Origin: Gemmiger sp. An194
Lineage (GTDB): Bacteria; Bacillota; Clostridia; Oscillospirales; Ruminococcaceae
DNA length: 64,000 bases
Assembly (NCBI RefSeq): GCF_002160145.1
Contig: NZ_NFKA01000004.1
Coordinates: forward strand, 62,001 to 126,000
Direction: 5' to 3'
The notes below the pieces were generated by a model. That model was not told where the DNA came from. It worked only from the letters and a program-made list of their open reading frames with translations, and made no database searches. Below are positions 8,924 through 18,023 of this stretch, piece after piece. The translations under genes and the position numbers were made by a program. Every line of letters begins with the position of its first letter. Within the stretch, counting starts at the first letter, position 1.

Positions 8924-9856
8924 ATGCCGGCATTTTCCGTACCTCTGAGCAAAGTAGCGGAACAGCTGAATCTTGAAACAGTCTATGCGCCGAAGGAATT
9001 GAACGAGATCCCCATCTACACGGCGGATGTTAACCGTCCGGGTATCGTACTTGCGGGCTATTACCAGTACTTTGATGCCAACCGAATTCAGATTTTCGGC
9101 ATGGTCGAGATGTCTTATTTGCAGGAGCTGCCCGCAGCTACCCGACGCGCTCATCTGGAGCGTCTGTTCGAGCTCACACCCCCGGCGGTGCTCATCAGCC
9201 GCAGCCTGGAACCCCTGCCGGAAATGATCGATTTTGCCCGGATGTACTCTGTTCCCGTACTGTCCTCCGCAGAATCCACCTCCACCCTGATGAGTGCACT
9301 GATCAGCCTGCTGAATGTGGAGCTGGCGCCCCGTGTTACCCGCCACGGCGTTTTCATTGAGGTGTACGGCGAAGGCATTCTGATCCTGGGCGACAGCGGC
9401 GTGGGCAAGAGCGAAACCGCCGTGGAGCTGGTTAAGCGCGGCCACCGCCTGATCGCCGACGACGCGGTGGAGCTGCGCCGCACCTCCAGCCGCACCATCG
9501 TGGGCACCGCACCGGAAAACATCCGCCATTTCATCGAGCTGCGTGGCATCGGTATCGTAAATGTGGCCCGCATCTTTGGTATCGGTTCGGTTAAGGTCAG
9601 CGAGAAGGTGGACCTGGTGGTGGATCTGGAGCCCTGGGACAAGACCAAAAACTACAGCCGCACCGGCCTGGAAACCGATTTTTATGATATTCTGGGCGTG
9701 CAGATCCCCAAGACTGTGATCCCTGTAATGCCCGGCCGTAACCTGGCGGTAATCCTGGAAACGGCCGCCATCAACAACCGTCAGAAAAAGATGGGCTACA
9801 ACGCTGCCAAGGAGCTTCTTGCTCGCCTTGGTCTGGACGAAGACATCGGCATCTGA
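8924..9856 (+). CDS. hprK: HPr kinase/phosphorylase
   Basis: 310 residues, the usual HprK length. It has the N-terminal MurF-like domain, the catalytic P-loop GDSGVGKS at residues 156-163, the upstream RHGVF histidine, and the C-terminal signature region (LELRGIGIVNV, then VIPVMPGRN). HprK phosphorylates and dephosphorylates Ser46 of the PTS protein HPr according to fructose-1,6-bisphosphate and phosphate levels, and so drives CcpA-dependent catabolite repression. AAGGAAGGG precedes ATG 8924. It heads the hprK-PHP-ROK-murB-rapZ-whiA-dnaE run. Confidence 0.97.
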   Translation: MPAFSVPLSKVAEQLNLETVYAPKELNEIPIYTADVNRPGIVLAGYYQYFDANRIQIFGMVEMSYLQELPAATRRAHLERLFELTPPAVLISRSLEPLPEMIDFARMYSVPVLSSAESTSTLMSALISLLNVELAPRVTRHGVFIEVYGEGILILGDSGVGKSETAVELVKRGHRLIADDAVELRRTSSRTIVGTAPENIRHFIELRGIGIVNVARIFGIGSVKVSEKVDLVVDLEPWDKTKNYSRTGLETDFYDILGVQIPKTVIPVMPGRNLAVILETAAINNRQKKMGYNAAKELLARLGLDEDIGI

Positions 9857-9877
9857 CGCAGAAGGGGAGCATATACT

Positions 9878-10630
9878 TTGTATCAAATCGCAGCAGATCT
9901 GCACACCCATACGCTGGTATCCAACCACGCGTTCAACACCATCACCGAAATGGCTGCCAAGGCGGCATCCATGGGGTATAAAGCCATTGCGGTTACCGAC
10001 CACGGCTGCGCAATGCCGGACTCTCCCCACATCTGGTACTTCAACAATCTTGTTCGCTTGCCGGATGTGCTGGAAGGCATTCCCGTTCTGAAGGGTGTCG
10101 AGGCAAATGTGATGGACCTGAACGGAACACTGGATTTTTCGCAGGAGCAGCTGGCGCAGTTCGACTGGGTCATTGCCTCTATTCATGGGGATTGTTTGCC
10201 CGGAAAACTTACCGTTGAGCAGGCTACGGAACTATGGCTTAACGTGGCGAAAAAACCGTATGTAGATATGATCGGCCACTCGGAACAGGCCGATCATGTG
10301 TATGATTACGAGCGAGTCACCCGGGAATTTGCCGCTTATAACAAAGTGGTGGAACTGAACGGAAACTCCTTTTCTGTACGCCCGCAAGGTGCAGCGAACA
10401 TGAGAGCTCTTGCTCTTGCTTGCAAAAAAAGCGGTTGTAAGATTGCTTTAAACAGCGACGCACACTCCATTTATCATCTGGAGCGGGGTGTTTCTCATTT
10501 GTATACGATCTTGGAGGAAATCAATTTCCCCCAGGAGCTGATCATCAATGGTTCCGGTGAAAATCTTCGCCGCGAACTGGAAATACATAACAAAAAAATC
10601 GTAGATCGGATCGGAGAGTTGTTGAGATGA
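9878..10630 (+). CDS. PHP-domain phosphoesterase (YcdX-like)
   Basis: 250 residues with the PHP-superfamily metal ligands in order: HTHT near residue 9, TDHG near 45, a glutamate in KGVEANV, IASIHGD near 103, GHSEQ near 135 and NSDAH near 190. This fits the YcdX/YmxG-type trinuclear-zinc phosphoesterases. The substrate is unknown; its position before a sugar kinase suggests a sugar or nucleotide phosphate. The start is TTG 9878 with GAAGGGGAG 8 nt upstream. The stop overlaps the glucokinase start as ATGA. Confidence 0.88.
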   Translation: MYQIAADLHTHTLVSNHAFNTITEMAAKAASMGYKAIAVTDHGCAMPDSPHIWYFNNLVRLPDVLEGIPVLKGVEANVMDLNGTLDFSQEQLAQFDWVIASIHGDCLPGKLTVEQATELWLNVAKKPYVDMIGHSEQADHVYDYERVTREFAAYNKVVELNGNSFSVRPQGAANMRALALACKKSGCKIALNSDAHSIYHLERGVSHLYTILEEINFPQELIINGSGENLRRELEIHNKKIVDRIGELLR

Positions 10631-11592
10631 AGAAGTATACCATTGGCGTGGATCTGGGCGGTACTACCATTACTGCAGGTATTGTTGACGAAGACTTCAA
10701 GGTGCTGCATAAATGCACCTGCGACACCGATCTGCCTCAGCCTGAGGAGGTCATCGAAGAGAAGATCGCCAACCTGTGCCGTCAGGTGCTGGTAGAAAGC
10801 AATTTGACTCTGGATGACCTGCATTGGGTTGGCATCGGCACCCCGGGCAGTGTAAACAGCCGGACGGGTGTAGTAGACTTTAACGCCAATTTCGGTTATT
10901 ATGATTGGGAGCTGCGCGCACACATGGAGCAGCGTCTGGGCTGCAAGGTCTATATTGAAAACGACGCAAACGCGGCTGCTTACGGTGAGTTTATCGCTGG
11001 CGGCGCCCGCGGCGCAAAGTATGCTGTGGTCATTACCCTGGGCACCGGTATCGGCGGCGGCATCATCATCGACGGCAAGATTTTTGCCGGCTTCAACTAC
11101 GCGGGCGCCGAACTGGGCCACATGGTAATCCAGAAGGATGGTCGCCCCTGCATGTGCGGTCGAAACGGCTGCTGGGAAAAGTACGCTTCCGCCCGCGCTC
11201 TGGCCGAGGATACCAAAGCCGCGATGCTGTCCCACCCCAAGAACATGATGTGGGAGCTGGTAAACGGCGATATCACCAAGGTTGGCGCTAAGACTGCTTT
11301 TGACGGCATGGCTGCCGGCGACGAGCTGGCCACCCAGCTGATCAACAAGTTTGTGGAGTATGTGGCCTGCGGCCTGACCAACGTGGTCAACATCTTCCAG
11401 CCCGAGATTATCTGCATTGGCGGCGGCGTATCCAAGCAGGGCGAGGTTCTGCTGGCCCCTGTGCGCAAGCTGGTCAATTGGGAAGACTATGCCCGGGACG
11501 GCAAACGCCGTGTAACCATCAAGCCCGCTGAGCTGTTCAACGATGCCGGCGTTGTGGGCGCTGCCTGGCTGGGCAACCAGGAAAAACTTTAA
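10627..11592 (+). CDS. glcK: ROK family glucokinase
   Basis: 321 residues. The N-terminal ATP-binding DLGGTT lies at residues 9-14, IENDANAAAYGE contains the catalytic aspartate, GTGIGGGI is the second phosphate loop, ELGHM follows, and the ROK zinc motif CMCGRNGCWE is intact. ROK proteins of this form are ATP-dependent glucokinases producing glucose-6-phosphate; no DNA-binding domain is present, so it is not a NagC/XylR repressor. It is translationally coupled to the PHP gene. Together with pfkA downstream it supplies entry to glycolysis. Confidence 0.93.
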   Translation: MKKYTIGVDLGGTTITAGIVDEDFKVLHKCTCDTDLPQPEEVIEEKIANLCRQVLVESNLTLDDLHWVGIGTPGSVNSRTGVVDFNANFGYYDWELRAHMEQRLGCKVYIENDANAAAYGEFIAGGARGAKYAVVITLGTGIGGGIIIDGKIFAGFNYAGAELGHMVIQKDGRPCMCGRNGCWEKYASARALAEDTKAAMLSHPKNMMWELVNGDITKVGAKTAFDGMAAGDELATQLINKFVEYVACGLTNVVNIFQPEIICIGGGVSKQGEVLLAPVRKLVNWEDYARDGKRRVTIKPAELFNDAGVVGAAWLGNQEKL

Positions 11593-11610
11593 TTTTTAGG
11601 AGGCCATATT

Positions 11611-12516
11611 ATGGCGTGCATGGAGCATTTAAAGCAAAAACTGGAGGAAGCAGCGATCCCTTATTCCTGCGGCGAGCCCCTTGCACGCCACACAAGCTTC
11701 CAGATCGGCGGTCCTGCCGCCCTGTTCTGCACCCCTCACACCACTCAGCAGCTGATTCAAGCGCTGGCGTTGTGCCGCACCGAGGGTGTGCGAACCTATA
11801 TTCTGGGCAACGGATCCAATCTTCTGTTCAGTGACAAGGGATTTGACGGTGTGGTTCTCTGCACCCGGTCGCTCCAGCCGGAAATCCGGGTAGAAGGGGA
11901 ACGCATTATCGCCGGTGCCGGCGTGTCGCTCAAACAGGTTTGCGAAGAGGCTGCCCGTCAGGGACTTACCGGGCTGGAATTCGCTTATGGCATACCGGGC
12001 AGCCTGGGCGGCGCTGTGTATATGAATGCAGGTGCCTATGGCGGCGAGACCCGTGATGTGCTGCTGAGCGTGGAGTTTGTGGACGAAGCCGGACAGGTAC
12101 GGTCCCTGCCCGCGGATCAGCTGGAACTGGGGTATCGTACCAGCGTGTTTGCGCGTACCGGTTGGTGTGTATTGCAGGCTACGCTGCAGCTGGCCAAAGG
12201 TAATCGGGAAGAGATTCTTGCCAAGATGGATGACCTGATGAACCGCAGAAAAGAAAAACAGCCGCTGGAATACCCCAGTGCGGGCAGTGCATTCAAGCGA
12301 CCGGAAGGTGCATTTGCAGGCAGCCTGATCGAACAATGCGGCCTGCGCGGGTACCGTGTAGGTGATGCTGCAATCAGCGAGAAGCATTGCGGTTTCATTG
12401 TGAATCTCGGCCATGCCAGCTGTGCGGATGTGCTGGAACTGGCTCGACAAGTAAGCGAGCGGGTACATCAGCAGACCGGCTTTGTGCTGGAAAAAGAGAT
12501 CCGCGTAGTGGAATAA
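11611..12516 (+). CDS. murB: UDP-N-acetylenolpyruvoylglucosamine reductase
   Basis: 301 residues, type II MurB. The FAD-binding region contains HTSFQIGGPA (residues 26-35), LGNGSNLL and GLEFAYGIPGSLGGAVYMNAGAYGG-like segments; the C-terminal part has YPSAGSAFKRP with the catalytic serine and the final SEKHCGFIVN. It reduces UDP-GlcNAc-enolpyruvate to UDP-MurNAc with NADPH, the second step of peptidoglycan precursor synthesis. TTAGGAGG precedes ATG 11611. A strong stem-loop separates it from rapZ. Confidence 0.97.
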   Translation: MACMEHLKQKLEEAAIPYSCGEPLARHTSFQIGGPAALFCTPHTTQQLIQALALCRTEGVRTYILGNGSNLLFSDKGFDGVVLCTRSLQPEIRVEGERIIAGAGVSLKQVCEEAARQGLTGLEFAYGIPGSLGGAVYMNAGAYGGETRDVLLSVEFVDEAGQVRSLPADQLELGYRTSVFARTGWCVLQATLQLAKGNREEILAKMDDLMNRRKEKQPLEYPSAGSAFKRPEGAFAGSLIEQCGLRGYRVGDAAISEKHCGFIVNLGHASCADVLELARQVSERVHQQTGFVLEKEIRVVE

Positions 12517-12521
12517 TTATG

Positions 12522-12560
12522 TGCATGACCGGCTGCTGGTGATCGGCAGCCGGTCATGCA
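12522..12560 (+). repeat. 15-bp perfect inverted repeat between murB and rapZ
   Basis: TGCATGACCGGCTGC (12522-12536) and its exact complement (12546-12560) enclose a 9-nt loop. GGTTATATTG follows rather than a T-tract, so it is not a classical intrinsic terminator; it may protect or process the mRNA. Confidence 0.85.
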
Positions 12561-12605
12561 GGTTATATTGGATGAAAAAATCAACAGGAAAAGGAGAGAC
12601 GCACT

Positions 12606-13469
12606 ATGGAGCTGCTGGTTGTAACCGGCCTTTCCGGAGCGGGAAAGTCCCTTGCGGTAAATGCATTGGAAGATATCGGCTATTTTTGTATCGACAACAT
12701 TCCGGCCGGGTTGATGCCCCGCCTGCTGGATTTTGCTCTGCAGGGCGAAACAATGCTGGAGAAAGTGGCTGTTGTTGTGGACATCCGCGGCTGCCGCACC
12801 AGAAGCGATGTGCAGGAGGCACTGACCAGCATGGACAGCCGCCAGGTTCCTTACCGTGTGCTGTTCCTGGACGCTTCCGATGATGTGCTTGCCCGCCGTT
12901 ACAAGGAGACCCGGCGTATCCATCCGCTCTGCGTGCAGGAAGGTGTCTCCATGACCGATGCCATTGAACAGGAGCGGAAGATCCTTCAGCCCTTCTTTGA
13001 GCGGGCCGATTTCGTGGTGGATACCTCACTGCTTTCAGCTGCCCAGAACAAGGAACGGATCTGCAAGCTGTTTTTGCACCAGAATCAGCAGCCAATGGTA
13101 TTGACCATTCTTTCCTTTGGCTTCAAATACGGTCTTCCCAAAGAGGCCGATGTGGCATTTGACGTACGTTGCCTGCCCAACCCCTTCTATATCCCGGAAC
13201 TGAAGGAGAAAACCGGCCTGGACAGGGAGGTTGTGGATTATGTAATGAAATTCGAACAATCGCAGGAGCTGCTCCAGCGTATTCTGGATCTCTTGGATTA
13301 CTCGCTGCCTCTGTATATCAAAGAAGGCAAAAGCCAGCTGACCATTGCTGTTGGCTGTACCGGCGGCAAGCATCGCTCCATTACCTTCGCGCGTAAGATC
13401 GCGGAGCACTGCCAGACCCTGGGCTATGGCCCAATTCTCTATCATCGCGATCAGAAACGCGTACTTTAA
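12606..13469 (+). CDS. rapZ: RNase adapter / nucleotide-binding protein RapZ (YvcJ)
   Basis: 287 residues. The N-terminal P-loop is GLSGAGKS (residues 8-15), followed by the family stretch GYFCIDNIP; the C-terminal domain carries FGFKYGLP near residue 170, DVRCLPNP and GCTGGKHRS near 252. RapZ/YvcJ binds ATP/GTP; in Proteobacteria it controls glmS through small RNAs, while in Firmicutes YvcJ has been linked to competence. AAAGGAGAG precedes ATG 12606. Firmicutes usually place yvcK between rapZ and whiA; here whiA starts 21 bp downstream. Confidence 0.96.
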   Translation: MELLVVTGLSGAGKSLAVNALEDIGYFCIDNIPAGLMPRLLDFALQGETMLEKVAVVVDIRGCRTRSDVQEALTSMDSRQVPYRVLFLDASDDVLARRYKETRRIHPLCVQEGVSMTDAIEQERKILQPFFERADFVVDTSLLSAAQNKERICKLFLHQNQQPMVLTILSFGFKYGLPKEADVAFDVRCLPNPFYIPELKEKTGLDREVVDYVMKFEQSQELLQRILDLLDYSLPLYIKEGKSQLTIAVGCTGGKHRSITFARKIAEHCQTLGYGPILYHRDQKRVL

Positions 13470-13490
13470 TGAAAGGGCATCGGAAACCGA

Positions 13491-14408
13491 ATGAGCTTTT
13501 CACAGGATGTTAAAACCGAGATCACCCAAAAGAAAATTGCCCGGCCCTGCTGCCTGCTGGCTGCCAGCTATGGCGCGGCCTGCTTCAGCCGCTATTTCGA
13601 CAGTCGGGGTGTTGTCTTCCAAACAGAGCTGGGCGGCGCTGCTCACTATGTCAAACGCATCTTTCATTTGTGCGGCATCGAAGGCAGTGTAACCAGCAAA
13701 CAGCGGCCCAGTGGCATGGTTTACGAATTCAAAGTGGACGAGCCGGAGCAGGTCCGGCTGATGCTGGAAAAATTTCACTGTGATCCGGACCAGATCAGCC
13801 TGCGCATCGATCCCACTCTGCTGCGCTGCCCTCAATGCAGTGCAGCTTTTCTGGCCGCTGCATTTGTTTGCTGCGGCACCATGACCGATCCCAAAAAGGA
13901 GTACAATCTGGAGTTTCTGTCCAACCGACACAATCTGGCACGGGATCTGGAGGGGATTCTGGCGGAGCATGAATTCCGCCCCCACCGCACCCTGCGCAAG
14001 GGAGTAAACGTGGTGTACATTAAAGCCAGCGAACAGATCGAGGAACTTCTGGCATTCATGGGTGCAGGCAATGCGGCCATGGAGATCATGAACCACAAGG
14101 TAATCAAGGAACTGCGCAACAAGACCAATCGCCTGACCAACTGCGAAACCGCCAACATGGACAAAACTGCAACCGCAAACGTTCAGGTAACGCGGGCCAT
14201 CGAATATCTCAAGCAGAACCACATGTTCGATGGTCTGAGCCAGCCTTTGCGGGAAGCGGCTGAGCTGCGGCTGGCCTGGCCGGATCTTTCGCTTTCCCAA
14301 TTGGCAGAAAAGAGCCCTCAGCCCATCAGCAAATCAGGGCTCAGCCACCGGCTGAAAAAGCTGGAACGTCTGGCATCTGAACTGCAGCAAAGGAGAACCA
14401 ATGGCTGA
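13491..14408 (+). CDS. whiA: Sporulation/division regulator WhiA
   Basis: 305 residues. Two degenerate LAGLIDADG-like domains occupy the first two thirds (starting SFSQDVKTEI), and a C-terminal helix-turn-helix spans about residues 240-300 (LAEKSPQPISKSGLSHRLKK). WhiA is a DNA-binding protein that affects chromosome segregation and division in Bacillus and sporulation in Streptomyces. The family's cysteines appear here as CPQC near residue 110. The gene overlaps dnaE by 8 bp, tying it to replication. Confidence 0.96.
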   Translation: MSFSQDVKTEITQKKIARPCCLLAASYGAACFSRYFDSRGVVFQTELGGAAHYVKRIFHLCGIEGSVTSKQRPSGMVYEFKVDEPEQVRLMLEKFHCDPDQISLRIDPTLLRCPQCSAAFLAAAFVCCGTMTDPKKEYNLEFLSNRHNLARDLEGILAEHEFRPHRTLRKGVNVVYIKASEQIEELLAFMGAGNAAMEIMNHKVIKELRNKTNRLTNCETANMDKTATANVQVTRAIEYLKQNHMFDGLSQPLREAAELRLAWPDLSLSQLAEKSPQPISKSGLSHRLKKLERLASELQQRRTNG

Positions 14409-17400
14409 TACCAACAAGCAATTTACTCATCTGCATGTCCACACGGAATACAGTCTTCTGGATGGTGCCTGCCGGATCGATCGGATCTTTGAGCGGGTCA
14501 AGGAACTGGGGCAGACCTCCATTGCCATCACCGACCACGGCGTGATGTACGGCTGTGTGGATTTTTACAAGGCTGCAAAAAAGGCAGGCATCAAGCCCAT
14601 CATCGGCTGCGAGGTCTATGTGGCCAACCGCTCCCGCTTTGATAAGGTCAACCGGATCGACGGTTCCAACCATCTGGTCCTGCTGTGCAAAAATGAGACC
14701 GGCTATAAAAATCTGATCAAGCTGGTTTCCGCCGGCTTTATTGAGGGCTTCTATTCCAAGCCCCGTGTGGACAAGGAACTGCTGGAACAGCACCACGAGG
14801 GACTGATCTGTCTTTCTGCCTGTCTGGCGGGTGAGGTGCCCCAGGCACTTCTGGCCGGCGATTACGAAAAAGCCCGCCAGGTCGCACTGTATTACAACAA
14901 TCTGTTCGGGCAGGGAAATTACTACATCGAGATTCAGGATCACGGCATCGAAGAGCAGCAGCAGGTCCTTCCGTTGTTGATTCGTCTTGCCCGTGAAACG
15001 GGAATCCCGCTTGTGGCCACCAACGACTCCCACTATTTACGCAGGGAAGACAGCAAGATGCAGAGCATTCTGATCTGCATCCAGACCGGCAAAACCATCC
15101 AGGATGACGATAAGCTGGAATTTGAGACCGATGAATTTTATCTGAAAAGCACCGACGAGATGTACGAGCTGTTTGCCATTGCGCCGGATGCCTGCGAAAA
15201 CACCAACCGTATCGCAGAACAATGCAACTTCGATTTTGAATTCGGTGTGACCAAACTGCCTTATTTTGAAGCGCCGGACGGAATGGACAACCAGGCCTAC
15301 TTTGAAAAGCTGTGCTACGAGGGTCTTACCCGCCGTTACGGAAATGATCCGGCGCCGGAAATCCGTGAGCGTCTGGATTACGAGATCGACGTAATCCGCC
15401 GCATGGGCTACACCAACTACTATCTGATTGTTTTCGATTTCATCAACTACGCAAAAACCCAGGGCATCCCGGTGGGCCCCGGCCGAGGAAGCGGTGCCGG
15501 CAGCCTGGCCGCCTATTGCGTGGGCATTACAAACATCGATCCCATCCGCTACAATCTGCTGTTCGAACGATTTTTGAACCCGGAACGGGTGAGCATGCCG
15601 GACTTTGACGTGGACTTCTGTTATGAACGCCGGCAGGAGGTGATCGACTATGTGAACAACAAGTACGGTCACGATCATGTGGCCCAGATCATCACCTTCG
15701 GAACTATGGCCGCCCGCGCTGCACTGCGTGACGTGGGCCGCGTCATGGACATGCCCTACGCCGCAGTGGACGCGGTGGCCAAACTGGTCCCCATGGAGCT
15801 GAAAATGACTCTGCACCGGGCGCTGGAGGTATCGCCGGAGCTGAAAGCCCGCTACGACTCCGACGAGCAGGTGAGGGAACTGGTGGACACCGCCATCAAG
15901 ATCGAGGGCATGCCCCGCCACGCCTCCACCCATGCGGCAGGTGTGGTAATTACCCGGGAAGCAGCCAACGAGTACGTCCCGCTTGCCTGCAACGACGGCG
16001 TTCCCGTGACCCAGTTTACCATGACCACCATCGAGGAGCTGGGCCTTTTAAAAATGGACTTTTTGGGCCTGCGCACCCTTACGGTAATTCGGGATGCGGA
16101 GCGGATGATTCAGCGTCGGGTGCCGGAGTTCTCGGTGGAAAAAATGCCTTATGATGATCCGGCCACCTACGAAATGCTGGGCCAGAGCGAAACGGAGGGT
16201 GTGTTCCAGCTGGAAAGCACCGGCATGAAGCAGGTGCTTCTGGGTCTTCGCCCCCAGAACCTGGAAGACATCATCGCTCTGATCTCGCTGTATCGCCCGG
16301 GTCCCATGGATTCCATCCCCACCTATCTGCGCAACCGCCATGAGCCGGGGAAGATTCACTACAAGGTTCCTCAGCTGGCGCATATTCTGGACGTAACCAA
16401 CGGCTGCATTGTGTATCAGGAGCAGGTCATGCAGATCTGCCGGGAGCTGGCGGGCTTCTCGCTCGGTCAGGCCGACCTGGTGCGCCGTGCCATGAGCAAG
16501 AAAAAGCACGATGTCATGGAACGGGAGCGTCAGAACTTTGTTTACGGCAGCAAGGAACCGGGCTCGGAATGTGTAGGCTGCATTGCCAACGGCATCGATG
16601 AAAAGACCTCCAACGAGATCTTTGACGATATGTCCAGCTTTGCCTCCTACGCCTTCAATAAATCCCATGCGGCCTGTTATGCCTATGTGGCGTATCAGAC
16701 AGCTTACCTGAAATGCCATTATCCCAATGAATTCATGGCCGCCCTGCTCACCAGTGTGCTGGACAACACCGACAAGGTGATCGAGTATTCCGGTGAGTGC
16801 CAGCGGCTGGGCATCAAGGTGCTGCCCCCTAACATCAATGTGAGTGACGGCGGCTTCACTGTGGACGGAGCAAACATCCGTTTTGGCCTGAATGCAGTCA
16901 AGAATGTGGGCCGGAACCTGATTGCCGCGGTGGTCCGCGAACGTCAGGACCAGCCCTTCCGCTCACTGTACGATTTCTGTCGCCGGATGTATGGCTGTGA
17001 AATCAACCGCCGGGCTGTGGAGAGCCTGATCAAGAGCGGCGCATTTGATAGCCTGGGTTCCACCCGCCGGGCCATGCTCCAGTGTATTGAGGGCATTCTG
17101 AAAAGCGTAGAGACCGACAGCCGCAAAAATCTGGAAGGTCAGCTTGACCTGTTCAGCCAGAGCGGTGATCAGGAATCGGTAAACGACTACGTGATTCCCG
17201 CACTGGAAGAATTCCCCACCGGAGAACTGCTGCAGATGGAAAAAGAGGTGAGCGGTCTGTATCTGAGCGGGCACCCGTTGGACGCTTATCGGGAAATCAT
17301 CAAAAATATATCCAGCTGCAAGATTAGTGAATTGACAGGGGAAGGCGCCAAAGCTTACGATAATAAAGTGGTCAACATTGTTTGCGCGGTAATTAAAAGC

Positions 17401-17904
17401 AAATTTATGACGACCCGCTCCAACACCATGATGGCCTTTACCAACGTGGAGGACCTGAGCGGTACCATGGAGATTCTGGTATTCCCGAAGATCCTGCTCA
17501 ACTGCAGGGACGCGCTGCAGGAAAATGCTGTTGTGGTCATTACCGGCCGCGTTTCGGTAAAGGAAGACGAAGCGGCCAAGCTGGTGGCGGAAACTATTGT
17601 TCCCATTGAACAACACCAGGCACGCCGTTCGGAAAATCCGGCAGCGGGTAGCATGGAAGAAAAGAAGACTCAAGCACCCAAGAAGGGATTGTATCTGAAG
17701 CTTCCCAGCCAGAACAGCATACAGTTCCGCAAGGTGACGAACCTGCTCAGCGGCATCTTTGATGGCAGTATGCCGGTCTACATGTATTTTGAAGATCGCA
17801 AGCAGCTGACACTGGCACCTCGCAGCCTGTGGGCATTGGACCATGAACTGCTTTATCCTGAATTACGCCGAATTTTAGGCGACAGGAATGTTGTTACAAA
17901 ATAG
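14401..17904 (+). CDS. dnaE: DNA polymerase III subunit alpha (DnaE1 type)
   Basis: 1167 residues. The order is N-terminal PHP domain (HLHVHTEYSLLDG, residues 10-22), palm with GPGRGSGAGSLAAYCVGI near 360 and the catalytic PDFDVDF near 400, fingers, tandem HhH region near 830, and an OB fold near 1000. This is the Gram-negative-type DnaE rather than PolC; Firmicutes generally carry both, with DnaE extending primers on the lagging strand. AAAGGAG precedes ATG 14401, which lies inside the whiA 3' end. Confidence 0.97.
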   Translation: MADTNKQFTHLHVHTEYSLLDGACRIDRIFERVKELGQTSIAITDHGVMYGCVDFYKAAKKAGIKPIIGCEVYVANRSRFDKVNRIDGSNHLVLLCKNETGYKNLIKLVSAGFIEGFYSKPRVDKELLEQHHEGLICLSACLAGEVPQALLAGDYEKARQVALYYNNLFGQGNYYIEIQDHGIEEQQQVLPLLIRLARETGIPLVATNDSHYLRREDSKMQSILICIQTGKTIQDDDKLEFETDEFYLKSTDEMYELFAIAPDACENTNRIAEQCNFDFEFGVTKLPYFEAPDGMDNQAYFEKLCYEGLTRRYGNDPAPEIRERLDYEIDVIRRMGYTNYYLIVFDFINYAKTQGIPVGPGRGSGAGSLAAYCVGITNIDPIRYNLLFERFLNPERVSMPDFDVDFCYERRQEVIDYVNNKYGHDHVAQIITFGTMAARAALRDVGRVMDMPYAAVDAVAKLVPMELKMTLHRALEVSPELKARYDSDEQVRELVDTAIKIEGMPRHASTHAAGVVITREAANEYVPLACNDGVPVTQFTMTTIEELGLLKMDFLGLRTLTVIRDAERMIQRRVPEFSVEKMPYDDPATYEMLGQSETEGVFQLESTGMKQVLLGLRPQNLEDIIALISLYRPGPMDSIPTYLRNRHEPGKIHYKVPQLAHILDVTNGCIVYQEQVMQICRELAGFSLGQADLVRRAMSKKKHDVMERERQNFVYGSKEPGSECVGCIANGIDEKTSNEIFDDMSSFASYAFNKSHAACYAYVAYQTAYLKCHYPNEFMAALLTSVLDNTDKVIEYSGECQRLGIKVLPPNINVSDGGFTVDGANIRFGLNAVKNVGRNLIAAVVRERQDQPFRSLYDFCRRMYGCEINRRAVESLIKSGAFDSLGSTRRAMLQCIEGILKSVETDSRKNLEGQLDLFSQSGDQESVNDYVIPALEEFPTGELLQMEKEVSGLYLSGHPLDAYREIIKNISSCKISELTGEGAKAYDNKVVNIVCAVIKSKFMTTRSNTMMAFTNVEDLSGTMEILVFPKILLNCRDALQENAVVVITGRVSVKEDEAAKLVAETIVPIEQHQARRSENPAAGSMEEKKTQAPKKGLYLKLPSQNSIQFRKVTNLLSGIFDGSMPVYMYFEDRKQLTLAPRSLWALDHELLYPELRRILGDRNVVTK

Positions 17905-17950
17905 TTGGTCAATCGGGCAAACTTTTTGGCGACAAATTACGCAGAAGGTT

Positions 17951-17979
17951 TTGCATTTATGTTGCCAGGGTGTTATAAT
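17951..17979 (+). promoter_or_regulatory. Promoter of pfkA (extended -10)
   Basis: TTGCAT (17951-17956) and TATAAT (17974-17979) are 17 bp apart, with TG one base before the -10. Confidence 0.82.
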
Positions 17980-18023
17980 TATAGCAATGTCAAATTTCGA
18001 TTTGATTTAGGAGGGGCATTATT

